Below, one piece after another: positions 27,379-36,119 of a stretch of DNA of 64,000 nucleotides (position 1 is its first letter; each line of letters opens with the position of its first letter). Both the position numbers and the translations under genes were made by a program. The notes under the pieces were generated by a model that saw only the letters and a list, made by a program, of their open reading frames with translations, did not search any database and was not told where the DNA came from. Origin of the DNA: Chitinophaga varians. Its GTDB lineage: Bacteria; Bacteroidota; Bacteroidia; Chitinophagales; Chitinophagaceae. Location of the stretch: positions 1,488,001-1,552,000 of the forward strand of contig NZ_JABAIA010000001.1 in assembly GCF_012641275.1 (NCBI RefSeq), given 5' to 3'.

Positions 27379-28362
27379 ATGGAATACAGAAAATTAGGAC
27401 AGTCGCCGCTCGAATTGTCAGCTATCACTTATGGCGCATTTGCGATCGGAGGCAATATGTGGGGAGGGAATGAACGGAAAGACTCGATTGCGGCCATTCA
27501 TGCCTCTATCGATCATGGCGTTACATCCCTTGATACCGCTCCATTTTATGGCTTCGGGCTCAGTGAGGAATTAATTGGCGATGCCCTGGTGGGTAAAAAC
27601 CGCAACAAAATGCAGATACTGACCAAATTCGGGCTGGTATGGGACGGTAGCAACGAAGGCAAAGGTGAATATTTCTTCGATGCCACAGAAAACGGGAAAG
27701 CGATACCGGTATATAAATATGCAGCGAAACAAAACGTGATAAAGGAAGTCGAAGAAAGCCTCAAAAGGCTAAAGACAGACTACATCGACCTGTTACAACT
27801 ACACTGGCCGGATGCTTCCACCCCCATCGATGAAACGATGGAAGCCATGCAGGTTTTAATCCGCCAGGGTAAAATCAGAGCCGGCGGGGTAAGCAATTAC
27901 AGCCTGGAACAAGTGAAAGCTGCCGCCGGCACATTTAACCTCGCTTCCAACCAGGTGCCTTACAGTATGTTGAACAGAAGTATAGAGCAGGACTTACTAC
28001 CCTATACAACAGCGCATAACATCGGCATCATCGCTTACAGTCCGCTGGAGAGAGGTTTGTTGTCAGGAAAATACTTCGCTGATGCAACATTAAAATCGGA
28101 CGATCATCGTAACGATTATTTCGGACAGTTCAACCCGGAAAAGGTAAAAGCTCTGTTAGCAGCCCTTCAGCCGCTGGCAGAAAGCAAAAAGGCTTCACTG
28201 GCGCAACTGGTGCTCCGCTGGACTTCCCTGCAGCAAGGCATATCCGTGGTGCTGGCAGGCGCAAGGACCGCAGCCCAGGCCGAGAGCAACGCCAAAGCAA
28301 TGGACATCACACTGACCGCCGATGAACTGCTGTTCATCCGGCAGGAGCTGGCGAAGCACTAA
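27379..28362 (+). CDS. Aldo/keto reductase
   Basis: 327 residues, full-length AKR. Tetrad Asp52 and Tyr57 in SLDTAPFYG, Lys83 in ILTKFGL, His142 in LQLHWPD. The HWPD and NVIKEVEESLKRL text is typical of the AKR11/12-like bacterial group. It is followed 33 bp later by a cyclase-family gene, probably cotranscribed, and diverges from the dioxygenase pair. It is a different subgroup from the AKR at 9133-10137. Confidence 0.93.
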   Translation: MEYRKLGQSPLELSAITYGAFAIGGNMWGGNERKDSIAAIHASIDHGVTSLDTAPFYGFGLSEELIGDALVGKNRNKMQILTKFGLVWDGSNEGKGEYFFDATENGKAIPVYKYAAKQNVIKEVEESLKRLKTDYIDLLQLHWPDASTPIDETMEAMQVLIRQGKIRAGGVSNYSLEQVKAAAGTFNLASNQVPYSMLNRSIEQDLLPYTTAHNIGIIAYSPLERGLLSGKYFADATLKSDDHRNDYFGQFNPEKVKALLAALQPLAESKKASLAQLVLRWTSLQQGISVVLAGARTAAQAESNAKAMDITLTADELLFIRQELAKH

Positions 28363-28395
28363 CCAGTTTCCAAAAAGAAATAAAAGCACAAACAA

Positions 28396-29355
28396 ATGAA
28401 CACATCAATTTTTAATAAAATATCCATGTTGGCAGGCGCTGTTATGATAGCTACCCTGCCTGCCCTCGGACAAACGGCCGACACCAGCTGGTATCGCTCC
28501 GCCTACGGCCGGCATGACGAAATCGGCGCCGCCAATCTGCTGTCACCGGCAATAGTAATGCAGTCCATCAAACTAGTCAAAACAGGTAAAACGCTGCCAC
28601 TGGCCGTGCCGGTAGACAAAAACCTGCCGGCGTTCCGGCACCGCAGCTTTCACCTGTACAACATCCAACCTGGCGAACAGGGCGGAAAAACCCTCGGCCC
28701 CAACAAATTCAGCTTCAACGACGAACTGGTGAACGCATGGACCGGTGTAGGCACACAGCTTAACGGCATCGGCCACATCGGCATTGACAACGTTTATTAC
28801 AATGGTAATAAAGCCGTTGATTTTGTTACTGTGGAAGGCGTGAAGAAACTGGGCGTCGAGAAAGTACCGCCAATGGTTACACGCGGAGTGGTACTGGACA
28901 TGACTACACACTACGGAAAACAAATTGTGCCCGGCGGTATGGAGTTTACCGTTGCGGATATACAGGCGGTACTGAAAAAAGAAGGCCTCACCCTGCGCAA
29001 AGGCGATGTAGTACTCTTTAACACCGGTTGGCTGGAGCTGATTGGAAAAGACAATAAACAGTTCCTGGAAGTGGAACCGGGCATCGGCATGGAAGCGGCC
29101 AAATGGCTCGCAGAACAAGGCATTGTGGCCTTTGGCGGAGACACCTGGGCATCGGAAGTATACCCCAATCCGGGCACCAAAGAAGAATTTCCTGTCAACC
29201 AGTTTATGCTGGCTAAAAAAGGGATCTACAACCTGGAATTGATCGACAGCCGTCCACTCGTACGCGAGAAGGTATGGGAATTTTTGTTCGTATTGGGACA
29301 GCCGCTGTACGTCGGTTCCACACAGGTAAATATTAACCCTGTGGCTATTTATTAA
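28396..29355 (+). CDS. Secreted cyclase-family (kynurenine formamidase-like) hydrolase
   Basis: 319 residues with signal peptide (cleavage near ALGQTA, about residue 26). It belongs to the cyclase family (PF04199): the metal motif is seen as IGHIGIDN (HxGxD), with a VLFNTGWLEL strand and a FGGDTWASE segment. Members hydrolyse amides or lactones such as N-formylkynurenine, isatin or carbapenem-like rings; this one is exported, so tryptophan catabolism is not a safe assumption. Second gene of the aldo/keto reductase operon. Confidence 0.82.
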   Translation: MNTSIFNKISMLAGAVMIATLPALGQTADTSWYRSAYGRHDEIGAANLLSPAIVMQSIKLVKTGKTLPLAVPVDKNLPAFRHRSFHLYNIQPGEQGGKTLGPNKFSFNDELVNAWTGVGTQLNGIGHIGIDNVYYNGNKAVDFVTVEGVKKLGVEKVPPMVTRGVVLDMTTHYGKQIVPGGMEFTVADIQAVLKKEGLTLRKGDVVLFNTGWLELIGKDNKQFLEVEPGIGMEAAKWLAEQGIVAFGGDTWASEVYPNPGTKEEFPVNQFMLAKKGIYNLELIDSRPLVREKVWEFLFVLGQPLYVGSTQVNINPVAIY

Positions 29356-29381
29356 ACACACTACCGGTACAATGTATTTGC

Positions 29382-29414
29382 ATAGCCCACTCCGGGGAGT
29401 GGGCTATCTTTTTA
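29382..29414 (+). terminator. Terminator of the AKR-cyclase operon
   Basis: Perfect stem ATAGCCCACTCC / GGAGTGGGCTAT with a 2-nt tip, followed by CTTTTTAT. Confidence 0.92.
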
Positions 29415-29548
29415 TACTGCTTGGGTTTGGCTTTTTTATTTGTAGTTTAAAACCTGTTCTTTCTGAATAAAACTGAGTAAACGTAGGGCATAAAAAAACG
29501 CCAGGGTCGTCCCGGGCGCCGCCTTTATTCACTGTAAACGCTATACGT

Positions 29549-29983
29549 TCAATACGTCGCCTGTCCGATATCAAGGCGGTCAAACTTACCTGCCGGCCCT
29601 TCGTGAAACTTAAAGAACACCTTAAATGTGCCCCAGCTGCCGGCTTTGAAATTGCCATATATGTCTTTGCCGCCGTTTTCCACCTTGTCAACAGAGAGGA
29701 ATTTCTCATTTCCCAATGCCTTTGCAAAGAAGGATTTAAAATCGACAGTATTGCCATCGTCCGTCATGGCAGGATGATCGGTAAAAAAGGAATACCAGCT
29801 TTTATCGCCGGCCTGCAGCGCTTCGATCGCTTTTCGTACAGCCGGATGGGTGATTTCAGATATATCCATGGTTTGTTTTTTAGATGATGATTCTTCAGTC
29901 GTTTTCCTGGGATGGCTTTGTCCACTGGTGCGCATCGGCATACCCAGCGTTATTACGACTATGACCGGGATGATGTGATACAT
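29549..29983 (-). CDS. NTF2-like (SnoaL-type) protein with signal peptide
   Basis: 144 residues. An N-terminal hydrophobic stretch (MYHIIPVIVVITLG) looks like a signal peptide. The NTF2-like core runs from about residue 45: VRKAIEALQAGDKSWYSFFTD, FKSFFAKALGNEKFLSVDKV, ending GKFDRLDIGQATY. Such folds bind small ligands or act as steroid-isomerase-like enzymes; no catalytic residue can be named. It begins 2 bp after the stop of the membrane protein gene, so the two are one transcript. An internal ATG at the MDISEI text would give a cytoplasmic form of the core alone. Confidence 0.7.
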   Translation of the reverse strand: MYHIIPVIVVITLGMPMRTSGQSHPRKTTEESSSKKQTMDISEITHPAVRKAIEALQAGDKSWYSFFTDHPAMTDDGNTVDFKSFFAKALGNEKFLSVDKVENGGKDIYGNFKAGSWGTFKVFFKFHEGPAGKFDRLDIGQATY

Positions 29984-29985
29984 GG

Positions 29986-30336
29986 TTACACGTTTTTAAG
30001 CGGGTATTGCAGGTAGATGATCACCAGGTTGAGCAGCAGAAAGGGCAGTTCTATCAGTACTCCTTTCAGGTCTCTGTCCTGCAGGTGAAAACAGATAATC
30101 AGCAGGATGCCCAATGCCATGAGGAAGTTGCCCCATACAAACGTTCTCGGGAAAAGTGTCAATACTGCTGCCAGTATGGTTATGGCCCCGTTGATCATGA
30201 CACCGGTCCGGCCCAGGCCCCATTTGCCAAACATCTCCAGCATTTCCGGCTTCCCGGAAAACATGGCATAGCCCTGTTTAAAGCCCATAAATACAGCGAA
30301 AAGAATCAATATGGCATTGACGATTTTTAAGATCAT
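29986..30336 (-). CDS. Small four-helix membrane protein, DoxX-like
   Basis: About 116 residues from ATG 30336 (MILKIVNAILILFAVFMG). A longer reading from 30435 would overlap the neighbouring terminator and is rejected. Four hydrophobic helices with short loops, FKQGYAMFSGKPEMLEMFGKWG after the first, resembling DoxX-like/DUF4870-sized membrane proteins. Biochemical role unknown. It is followed by the NTF2-like gene 2 bp later. Confidence 0.65.
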   Translation of the reverse strand: MILKIVNAILILFAVFMGFKQGYAMFSGKPEMLEMFGKWGLGRTGVMINGAITILAAVLTLFPRTFVWGNFLMALGILLIICFHLQDRDLKGVLIELPFLLLNLVIIYLQYPLKNV

Positions 30337-30438
30337 GACAAACAATATTAGTAGGGAAAACCAATGTTGACGGTAACAAAGCTCGACAATATAATTTACT
30401 GAATTATGGTGAACTTTTCGCTTTTTTAATGGCATGCC

Positions 30439-30482
30439 AAAAAAGGGACAGCCCGCTCAAATGAGCGGGCTGTCCCTTTTTA
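30439..30482 (-). terminator. Terminator of the methyltransferase gene
   Basis: Stem AAAAAGGGACAGCCCGCTCA / TGAGCGGGCTGTCCCTTTTT with a short loop, 14 bp after the stop at 30497; T-run on both strands. Confidence 0.92.
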
Positions 30483-30496
30483 TGCTAAACAATATC

Positions 30497-31441
30497 CTAA
30501 AACAGTTTACGCCATACATGGCTCATAAAACGAAGCTTCCAGAGGTTACGACGGATGTTCTTCACACTGCCGCGGCGCATTTCCCCGAAAATGGGCGTTT
30601 TGTATTGTTCTTCTCCCTGTGTGGCTATCTGTAAAGCGAGGCCAAATTCTTCGTTGAGCGTGGCTATCACCCAGCCCAGGAGCAGGTCGCGTTGGCTGTG
30701 GCTGGCGCTGGCATCGAAATTATTGAGGTACACCATTTCCCCCCAGCCGGCGGTCTCCTTGTGGGAAGCGGCCAGCAGCTTCTGCATGAAAGGGCTGCTG
30801 CTAATGCTTTTCAGCTGCTCCTGCGATATGCGGTTAGGCCCTTTTACGGTGATTTCACTAAGGAAAAAAGGCAGATTGTCCATATGCCGCAATACGGCAT
30901 GCAGCTTATCTTCCCCATGATAGGCATGCATAATGCCCGGCTCAAATTCCGCTATTTTGATATCACGGGCCATCTTATCGTCCAGCGACTGGAAAATGCG
31001 CAGGTCCAGTCCCTGTGAATCGGTTTTGAACCAGTCAATGTACCCGATATTCAGCTCCTGTAATACCTCCGGGATGGTGCGGGTCATCAGTTTGGTTTCC
31101 CGTTCCACTTCGAACTTATCCGCAAAAGCATAAGGCTTCAGATCTTCCGTACGGGGCACCAGGAAGCTGGAGCAGTAAGGCGACTGTGTCAGATAGAACG
31201 GCTGCCCGTCGCTGGAGGTGTCTGCCACCACACAGTTAAAAACATACAGTTTCCGGTAATTGTCGTTCTCTTTGACAATGTACCCGTACTTCCGGTCGTC
31301 CGGATCAAAGGCAATGCAGACAGCATATTTCGCAATCTTCTTCCACCTGAAATGGATGGCGCCCGATGCTCCGATATCCACCAGTACAGGTGGCTGATTC
31401 GTTAATTCCGGTGTATTGAGGACTTTATCTATTAATGACAT
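30497..31441 (-). CDS. FkbM-like SAM-dependent methyltransferase
   Basis: 314 residues, no signal peptide. SAM-binding motif I is VDIGASGA (about 21-28). An acidic FDPDDRK strand follows, and the FkbM-type GYIDWFKTDSQGLDLRIFQSL segment sits at about 150. FkbM-family enzymes O-methylate sugars or polyketide hydroxyls, often in surface polysaccharide synthesis; no glycosyltransferase is near, so the target is open. Preceded on the strand by the DUF2268 protease gene, 116 bp away. Confidence 0.75.
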   Translation of the reverse strand: MSLIDKVLNTPELTNQPPVLVDIGASGAIHFRWKKIAKYAVCIAFDPDDRKYGYIVKENDNYRKLYVFNCVVADTSSDGQPFYLTQSPYCSSFLVPRTEDLKPYAFADKFEVERETKLMTRTIPEVLQELNIGYIDWFKTDSQGLDLRIFQSLDDKMARDIKIAEFEPGIMHAYHGEDKLHAVLRHMDNLPFFLSEITVKGPNRISQEQLKSISSSPFMQKLLAASHKETAGWGEMVYLNNFDASASHSQRDLLLGWVIATLNEEFGLALQIATQGEEQYKTPIFGEMRRGSVKNIRRNLWKLRFMSHVWRKLF

Positions 31442-31557
31442 CTGTATGCTGCTGTTTTTTTAATTGTGGATAACCCGCTGAAATACCGGTAAATATAAGC
31501 ACCATTCGCAATATATAAAAATAACAATGGGCATCGCTTACCGGCCACAGGCGGGCC

Positions 31558-32526
31558 TTAGTTACGGCCGTAATACCGGGATTTCTCCAGGAAAGCCGTC
31601 ACGGCTGCCTGATCGCCATAATTCAGCGTGATAATGTCTTTTATCGCCTGCCCTTTCTTTTTGGCGTGCTGGTAGTACGACTTACAAATGGCATATCCCA
31701 TGAAATAGCCCAGGTCTCCCATGGTTTTCGTGGTGGAACCGTTGTACAGCCAGTTGGAAAAATCTTCTCCCAGCATTTCTTTTTTGAATGCCGCTTTCAG
31801 CTCCTGCTCGTTCTTCCGTCCGTACTGAAGGTAAGAATTCATTAAAGGTTCTTTTAAGATCAGCTCCGTGATAAAATCACAGGCGCCTTCGTGTAATGCC
31901 TGTCCCAGCAATATTTTGGCCTCCGACCGTTGCTGGGTATGCACATATTCATGTACTACCACCGGGATGATATTGTCTGTGCTTTGCGCCTGGAAGAAGT
32001 TCGCCAGCCTTTTGTCCGGAAACTCGGACACGTCCGTGTATTTATTCCCGGTAGTTATTTCCGTTCCTATCAGGACCAGTGAATCCTGCACGGTGCCCGC
32101 CGCGCGTACAGCCGTGATCGTGAAAAAGAGCTTCGCCGGACGAAGATCTGGGTACAACACTTTAAACTCCCGTATATGCGCTTCGATAGCAGGGATCTTG
32201 GGTTTTATTTTCAATGTATTTTCCCGGACAGAAGCCCAGAATTTAGGATACTTGTTGACAGCCGTTACCAGCCTGGCCGCATCGAACTTCCTGAGTTGCA
32301 TGAACAGCCTGAGCCCCTCCGTGCCTTTATCGATGTACAGCGACTGCATCAGCGCAATCTGCCGCGTGGTGTCACTGACCGTCTTTACACTGTCAAAAGC
32401 CGTCCAGAAGTTATCAACATCGGAGGTAAACACACGCGGAGCGTCCTGCGCCACCACCCGGACGGAACAGGAAAACATCAGCAGGAATGCGATACAGCAG
32501 ACAGGAAAACCGGTTTTTCTTTTCAT
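31558..32526 (-). CDS. DUF2268-like zinc metallopeptidase, exported
   Basis: 322 residues; signal sequence, possibly lipoprotein (FLLMFSCSV, Cys about 20). Zinc site HEYVHTQQ at about residue 193, then LHEGACDFITEL with the likely third ligand. Strong similarity in layout to 12610-13560 (FWTAFDSVKTVSDTTRQIALMQSLYIDKGTEGL against the shorter equivalent there), so the two are paralogues. It diverges from the archaemetzincin-like gene, giving two different exported metallopeptidase families back to back. Confidence 0.75.
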   Translation of the reverse strand: MKRKTGFPVCCIAFLLMFSCSVRVVAQDAPRVFTSDVDNFWTAFDSVKTVSDTTRQIALMQSLYIDKGTEGLRLFMQLRKFDAARLVTAVNKYPKFWASVRENTLKIKPKIPAIEAHIREFKVLYPDLRPAKLFFTITAVRAAGTVQDSLVLIGTEITTGNKYTDVSEFPDKRLANFFQAQSTDNIIPVVVHEYVHTQQRSEAKILLGQALHEGACDFITELILKEPLMNSYLQYGRKNEQELKAAFKKEMLGEDFSNWLYNGSTTKTMGDLGYFMGYAICKSYYQHAKKKGQAIKDIITLNYGDQAAVTAFLEKSRYYGRN

Positions 32527-32682
32527 GTAAGGTTTGATTTGTTGGCTGAGGAATTACCAGGTAAAATAAAGAAAAACGGGCATCTCCCCAATTTACAGAA
32601 AACAGTATTTTGTGTTATGGAATACTGTAGTTATTTCATCCTATATAAAACGACCAAATTATCCGCCGCTAAAACCCTTGCC

Positions 32683-33594
32683 ATGATGTTCCCGAAAAGG
32701 AGGCTGCTGCCTGTTTTTTTACTTTCTTTTATGTCGATGTTTTTCGCTTGCGGCTACAAGCATGCCGACCCTGTAATAGCAGGCCAACAGGCTTATTTCA
32801 ATGCTATCGCGCGTAACGATGTACCTCTCGGTACGCCACAGGAAGGCGACTGGCGTGCCGCACACAACGAAAAAGCACAGACGTTTGACGCATATAAGGC
32901 CGCCCGCCCGGTAAAACCTACGGCTGCCCGGTCAGTGATTTATTTATTGCCCGTGGGTGAATTTACTCCGCTTCAGGAAAAGATACTGGAAGCTGCCAGG
33001 GAGTATACCGCTATCTTTTTCCAGCTGAAAACCGTGCTGCTGCCGGCCCATTCAGACAGCGCTTTTCCGGCCGGCACATTCCGGCAGCGGGAAGACGGCC
33101 ATATCCAGTTACTGGCGCCTTATATACTGGATAGCCTGCTAAAAGGTAATATCCCGAACGACGGTATCACCCTGATGGCCATCAGCGCCCTGGACCTGTA
33201 TCCGAAAAGCGACTGGAATTATGTGTTCGGTCTCGCCTCCTATACAGACAAGGTAGGCGTATCTTCCATTTACCGGCTACAGGACAAAACACTGGACACA
33301 TCTAACTATATCACCTGCTTAAAGAGGCTCAATAAAGTCGCTTCACACGAAATCGGCCATATGTTTTCGCTGCGTCATTGCCTTCACGCCCAATGCGTCA
33401 TGAACGGCTCCAATAACCTGCATGAAACCGACCAGGCACCCAATCGCCTCTGTTCAGCATGTCAGCAAAAACTGTATTGGAATCTCCGGTATGATCATCA
33501 AAAAAGGTTGGAGCAACTGGTCAATTACTGCCACCAACAACAATTACAGCCCGAACAGCGCTTACTGCAAAAAGACCTCGACGCCATCAGATAA
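32683..33594 (+). CDS. Archaemetzincin-like metalloprotease lipoprotein
   Basis: About 303 residues from ATG 32683 (32686 also possible). Longer in-frame readings upstream lie antisense to the protease gene and are rejected. Lipoprotein signal LSFMSMFFACGY with Cys23. The metzincin site is HEIGHMFSLRHC (His222, Glu223, His226, His232), then C233-x4-C238, the Met-turn Met240 (CVMNGSNN), and CSAC (257, 260): the archaemetzincin zinc pattern. One oddity is Ser229 where the family has Gly in HExxHxxG. The short AmzA-like domain is usually cytoplasmic, so a lipidated form is unusual. Confidence 0.85.
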   Translation: MMFPKRRLLPVFLLSFMSMFFACGYKHADPVIAGQQAYFNAIARNDVPLGTPQEGDWRAAHNEKAQTFDAYKAARPVKPTAARSVIYLLPVGEFTPLQEKILEAAREYTAIFFQLKTVLLPAHSDSAFPAGTFRQREDGHIQLLAPYILDSLLKGNIPNDGITLMAISALDLYPKSDWNYVFGLASYTDKVGVSSIYRLQDKTLDTSNYITCLKRLNKVASHEIGHMFSLRHCLHAQCVMNGSNNLHETDQAPNRLCSACQQKLYWNLRYDHQKRLEQLVNYCHQQQLQPEQRLLQKDLDAIR

Positions 33595-33911
33595 AATATA
33601 CATATTGCTCTTTTCCCCCGCATCTCCCTTTTCTCCGGTAACGTTCTCGGTGATTTATATGCCCGAAGGGTTGCAAAGTAACCTGTTTCGGGCGTAATTT
33701 GTTTAGAGAAACTATATCAACCAGCATTATACTATAGCATCAGGGAAGCAGAGAAGCAGAAGAAGCCTGTTCACCACGTCTTTCATATACTGACAGTGTC
33801 TTCCATGTATTGTGGAACAAAGCACGCCTGATCCGGCCGTATGCCCGGCCGGCAGCGCTTTCCGGCAAACACCGCAAATATTTATCTAACTAATATCCGG
33901 GGGAAATATTT
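33595..33911. other. Non-coding gap before the pectin locus
   Basis: Holds the archaemetzincin terminator and the promoter region of the pectate lyase operon. Also seen: a purine-rich GAAGCAGAGAAGCAGAAGAAG tract near 33749 and a GC-rich palindrome CCGGCCG-TATGC-CGGCCGG near 33835. I cannot place a confident -7 box. No ORF is convincing. Confidence 0.4.
33661..33693 (+). terminator. Probable terminator of the archaemetzincin-like gene
   Basis: Outer arms GCCCGAA / TTCGGGC and inner arms GGTT / AACC, then GTAATTTGTTT. Confidence 0.6.
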
Positions 33912-36119
33912 ATGAAAAAATGGCTACTTCCTTTATTGCCGGCGACACTGTTTATCACCATTGTCACTAACGGCCACGCCTATGCGCAAAATGCTGCTAC
34001 CGCTACCTGGGCGCTTACTGCTACGCAACAGGTAGCAACTTCGGAAAATATCTCCGCTGCTGCGAAAACGCTCGGCGGCCTGAAGACCGACACGAGCGGA
34101 CCTCTTCCCCAAATTGCCTTCCCGGGCGCTGAAGGCGCCGGCAGGTTCGCGCAGGGTGGCAGGGGCGGCACGGTATACTATGTCACCAATCTCAATAACT
34201 CCGGGCCCGGCAGCCTGCGCGATGCTGTCAGTCAGCCTAACCGCACTGTCATGTTCAAGGTCTCCGGTACCATCAACCTCTTAAGCGCGGTAGTGCTCAC
34301 TCAGGACAACATCACCATCGCCGGGCAGACCGCCCCGGGAGACGGCATCTGCCTGGCCAACTACGGCATGGGCATACGGGCCAATAACATCATTGTACGG
34401 TACATCCGCAGCCGCCCCGGCGATATTATCCTCAATCCCAACGACACCGCAAAAGCGGTGGACGCCATGTACAACAACTTCGGGTCTCCCGTTACCAAGC
34501 CCTATTCCAATATCATCATAGACCACTGCTCCATGAGCTGGTCTACCGATGAAGCAGGTTCTTTTTATGCCATTTCTAATTTTACACTGCAATGGAGCCT
34601 GTTGAGTGAAAGTCTTTACAAGTCCAAACATGTTAAAGAAACACCGCACGGCTACGGTGGCATCTGGGGCGGACAACAATCTTCTTTTCACCACAACCTG
34701 CTGGCCAGCCACAGCAACCGTAATCCGCGTTTCTCCGGCAGCGCCAATACCGGCCAGCCCGAACTGGAGTACGTCGATTTCCGGAACAACGTTATCTACA
34801 ACTGGGTAGGATCAAGCTATGGCGGCGCAGGCGGCCATCAGAATATGGTCAACAATTACTACAAACCCGGTCCGGCCACCACCGGCAGCCTGAACTGCGC
34901 CACCAGCAACCGCCGCCACCGTATCCTGCTCTATACCACTTTCAGCGTGTCACTGGCCGGAGATACCATTCCCGGCGGAAAATTCTATATCAAAGGCAAT
35001 TATGTTCCCGGTTACCCCTGCGTGGAAGAAACCACCGATACTTCGTCCAATAACTGGACCTATGGCGTGCATCCTGACGGGCAGCCCGGAGCGGCGGCCG
35101 CACTGGCCAATGCCCGCGTCGATACGCCGTTCCCTTATGCGCCGGTGACCACACAATCAGCACAGGATGCCTTTGTCTCCGTCACCGCCACCGCAGGCGC
35201 TATCCTGCCTCGCAGGGATACCGTCGACAGGCGTATCATCAGAGAAACACGCACCGGTACCGCTACCTTCGGCGATACCAGCTATCATGCGCCAGGGGCG
35301 GGCAACCCGTCCGGTATCATCGACTGCCAGAACACCGTCGGCGGATGGCCCACGCTCACTTCTTCCACCTACCCCGATGATACAGACAACGACGGGCTGC
35401 CCAACTGGTGGGAGAAAATGAAAGGCGGCGACTCTATCAGCATAGCAGCCAATAGCGTTGACAGTGACGGGTTTACCATGCTGGAAAAATACCTCAACGC
35501 TATCCCTTCACCTGACCAACAGGTGACTTTCACACAAACAGCCGGCATCCGCGCCGGCGGAGATACCGTACGCATCAGCTTTGACACCGATTGGGCGAAA
35601 GACGTTTTTGCATTCGGTATCTTCCGCTCTACCGACAACACCAGCTTTACGAAGATCGCCACTATCAATTCCAACATCAACCAAACACACTACGCTACTG
35701 ACTATCCAGCCGCTCCGGCCCAAACGTGCTACTATAAAATCGGCAGCTACCGCCCTAATGGTACCGGTGATACCGTATACAGCCAAACCATCACCCTCGA
35801 CAACGCGCTGATGATGCGTCAACAGGCCAACAAAGCATTGAGGCACGCCCTATCATCTTCCGTGAACACCCAAAACAGCAATATCACGATATACCCCAAC
35901 CCCGTGTCAGACAGGCTGACAGTGGGCCATCCGGCCGTAAAAGGCAGGGCAGGCATCACCCTCTACACGGTGGACGGGCAACGGGTAAAAACCTGCATCG
36001 CCGCCAACGGCGCCACAACTACCAACATCAACACCGGAGAACTCGGCAACGGCACCTACCTGCTGGTGATGGACAACGGAGGCGTCAGGACAGGAAAGGT
36101 GTTCCTAATTTTTAAATGA
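33912..36119 (+). CDS. Secreted pectate lyase (PL1-like) with type IX sorting tail
   Basis: 735 residues. Signal peptide to about residue 26 (AYAQ). Parallel beta-helix lyase domain about 68-440, opening with FPGAEGAGRFAQGGRGG and containing VRYIRSRPGD, IIIDHCSMSWSTDE, SFHHNLLASHSNRNPRF and VDFRNNVIYNW, as in Bacteroidota PL1 enzymes. It cleaves polygalacturonate by beta-elimination with Ca2+. A TSP3-like Ca2+-binding stretch (DTDNDGLPNWWE) and a fibronectin-like region follow. The end is a Por-type T9SS tail (YPNPVSDRLTV ... GTYLLVM). First gene of a lyase-susC-susD operon; its stop overlaps the susC start. Confidence 0.92.
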   Translation: MKKWLLPLLPATLFITIVTNGHAYAQNAATATWALTATQQVATSENISAAAKTLGGLKTDTSGPLPQIAFPGAEGAGRFAQGGRGGTVYYVTNLNNSGPGSLRDAVSQPNRTVMFKVSGTINLLSAVVLTQDNITIAGQTAPGDGICLANYGMGIRANNIIVRYIRSRPGDIILNPNDTAKAVDAMYNNFGSPVTKPYSNIIIDHCSMSWSTDEAGSFYAISNFTLQWSLLSESLYKSKHVKETPHGYGGIWGGQQSSFHHNLLASHSNRNPRFSGSANTGQPELEYVDFRNNVIYNWVGSSYGGAGGHQNMVNNYYKPGPATTGSLNCATSNRRHRILLYTTFSVSLAGDTIPGGKFYIKGNYVPGYPCVEETTDTSSNNWTYGVHPDGQPGAAAALANARVDTPFPYAPVTTQSAQDAFVSVTATAGAILPRRDTVDRRIIRETRTGTATFGDTSYHAPGAGNPSGIIDCQNTVGGWPTLTSSTYPDDTDNDGLPNWWEKMKGGDSISIAANSVDSDGFTMLEKYLNAIPSPDQQVTFTQTAGIRAGGDTVRISFDTDWAKDVFAFGIFRSTDNTSFTKIATINSNINQTHYATDYPAAPAQTCYYKIGSYRPNGTGDTVYSQTITLDNALMMRQQANKALRHALSSSVNTQNSNITIYPNPVSDRLTVGHPAVKGRAGITLYTVDGQRVKTCIAANGATTTNINTGELGNGTYLLVMDNGGVRTGKVFLIFK

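Noticed and set aside
30337..30435. Longer start of the DoxX-like membrane protein
   Set aside because: The extension is encoded close to the neighbouring terminator and is basic and non-conserved; ATG 30336 begins the first membrane helix.
32176..32682. N-terminal extension of the archaemetzincin-like ORF
   Set aside because: It runs antisense to the DUF2268 protease, has no family match, and places the lipoprotein signal internally.
33835..33855. GC-rich palindrome CCGGCCG / CGGCCGG before the pectate lyase
   Set aside because: Short and of low complexity; could be an operator but nothing else supports it.
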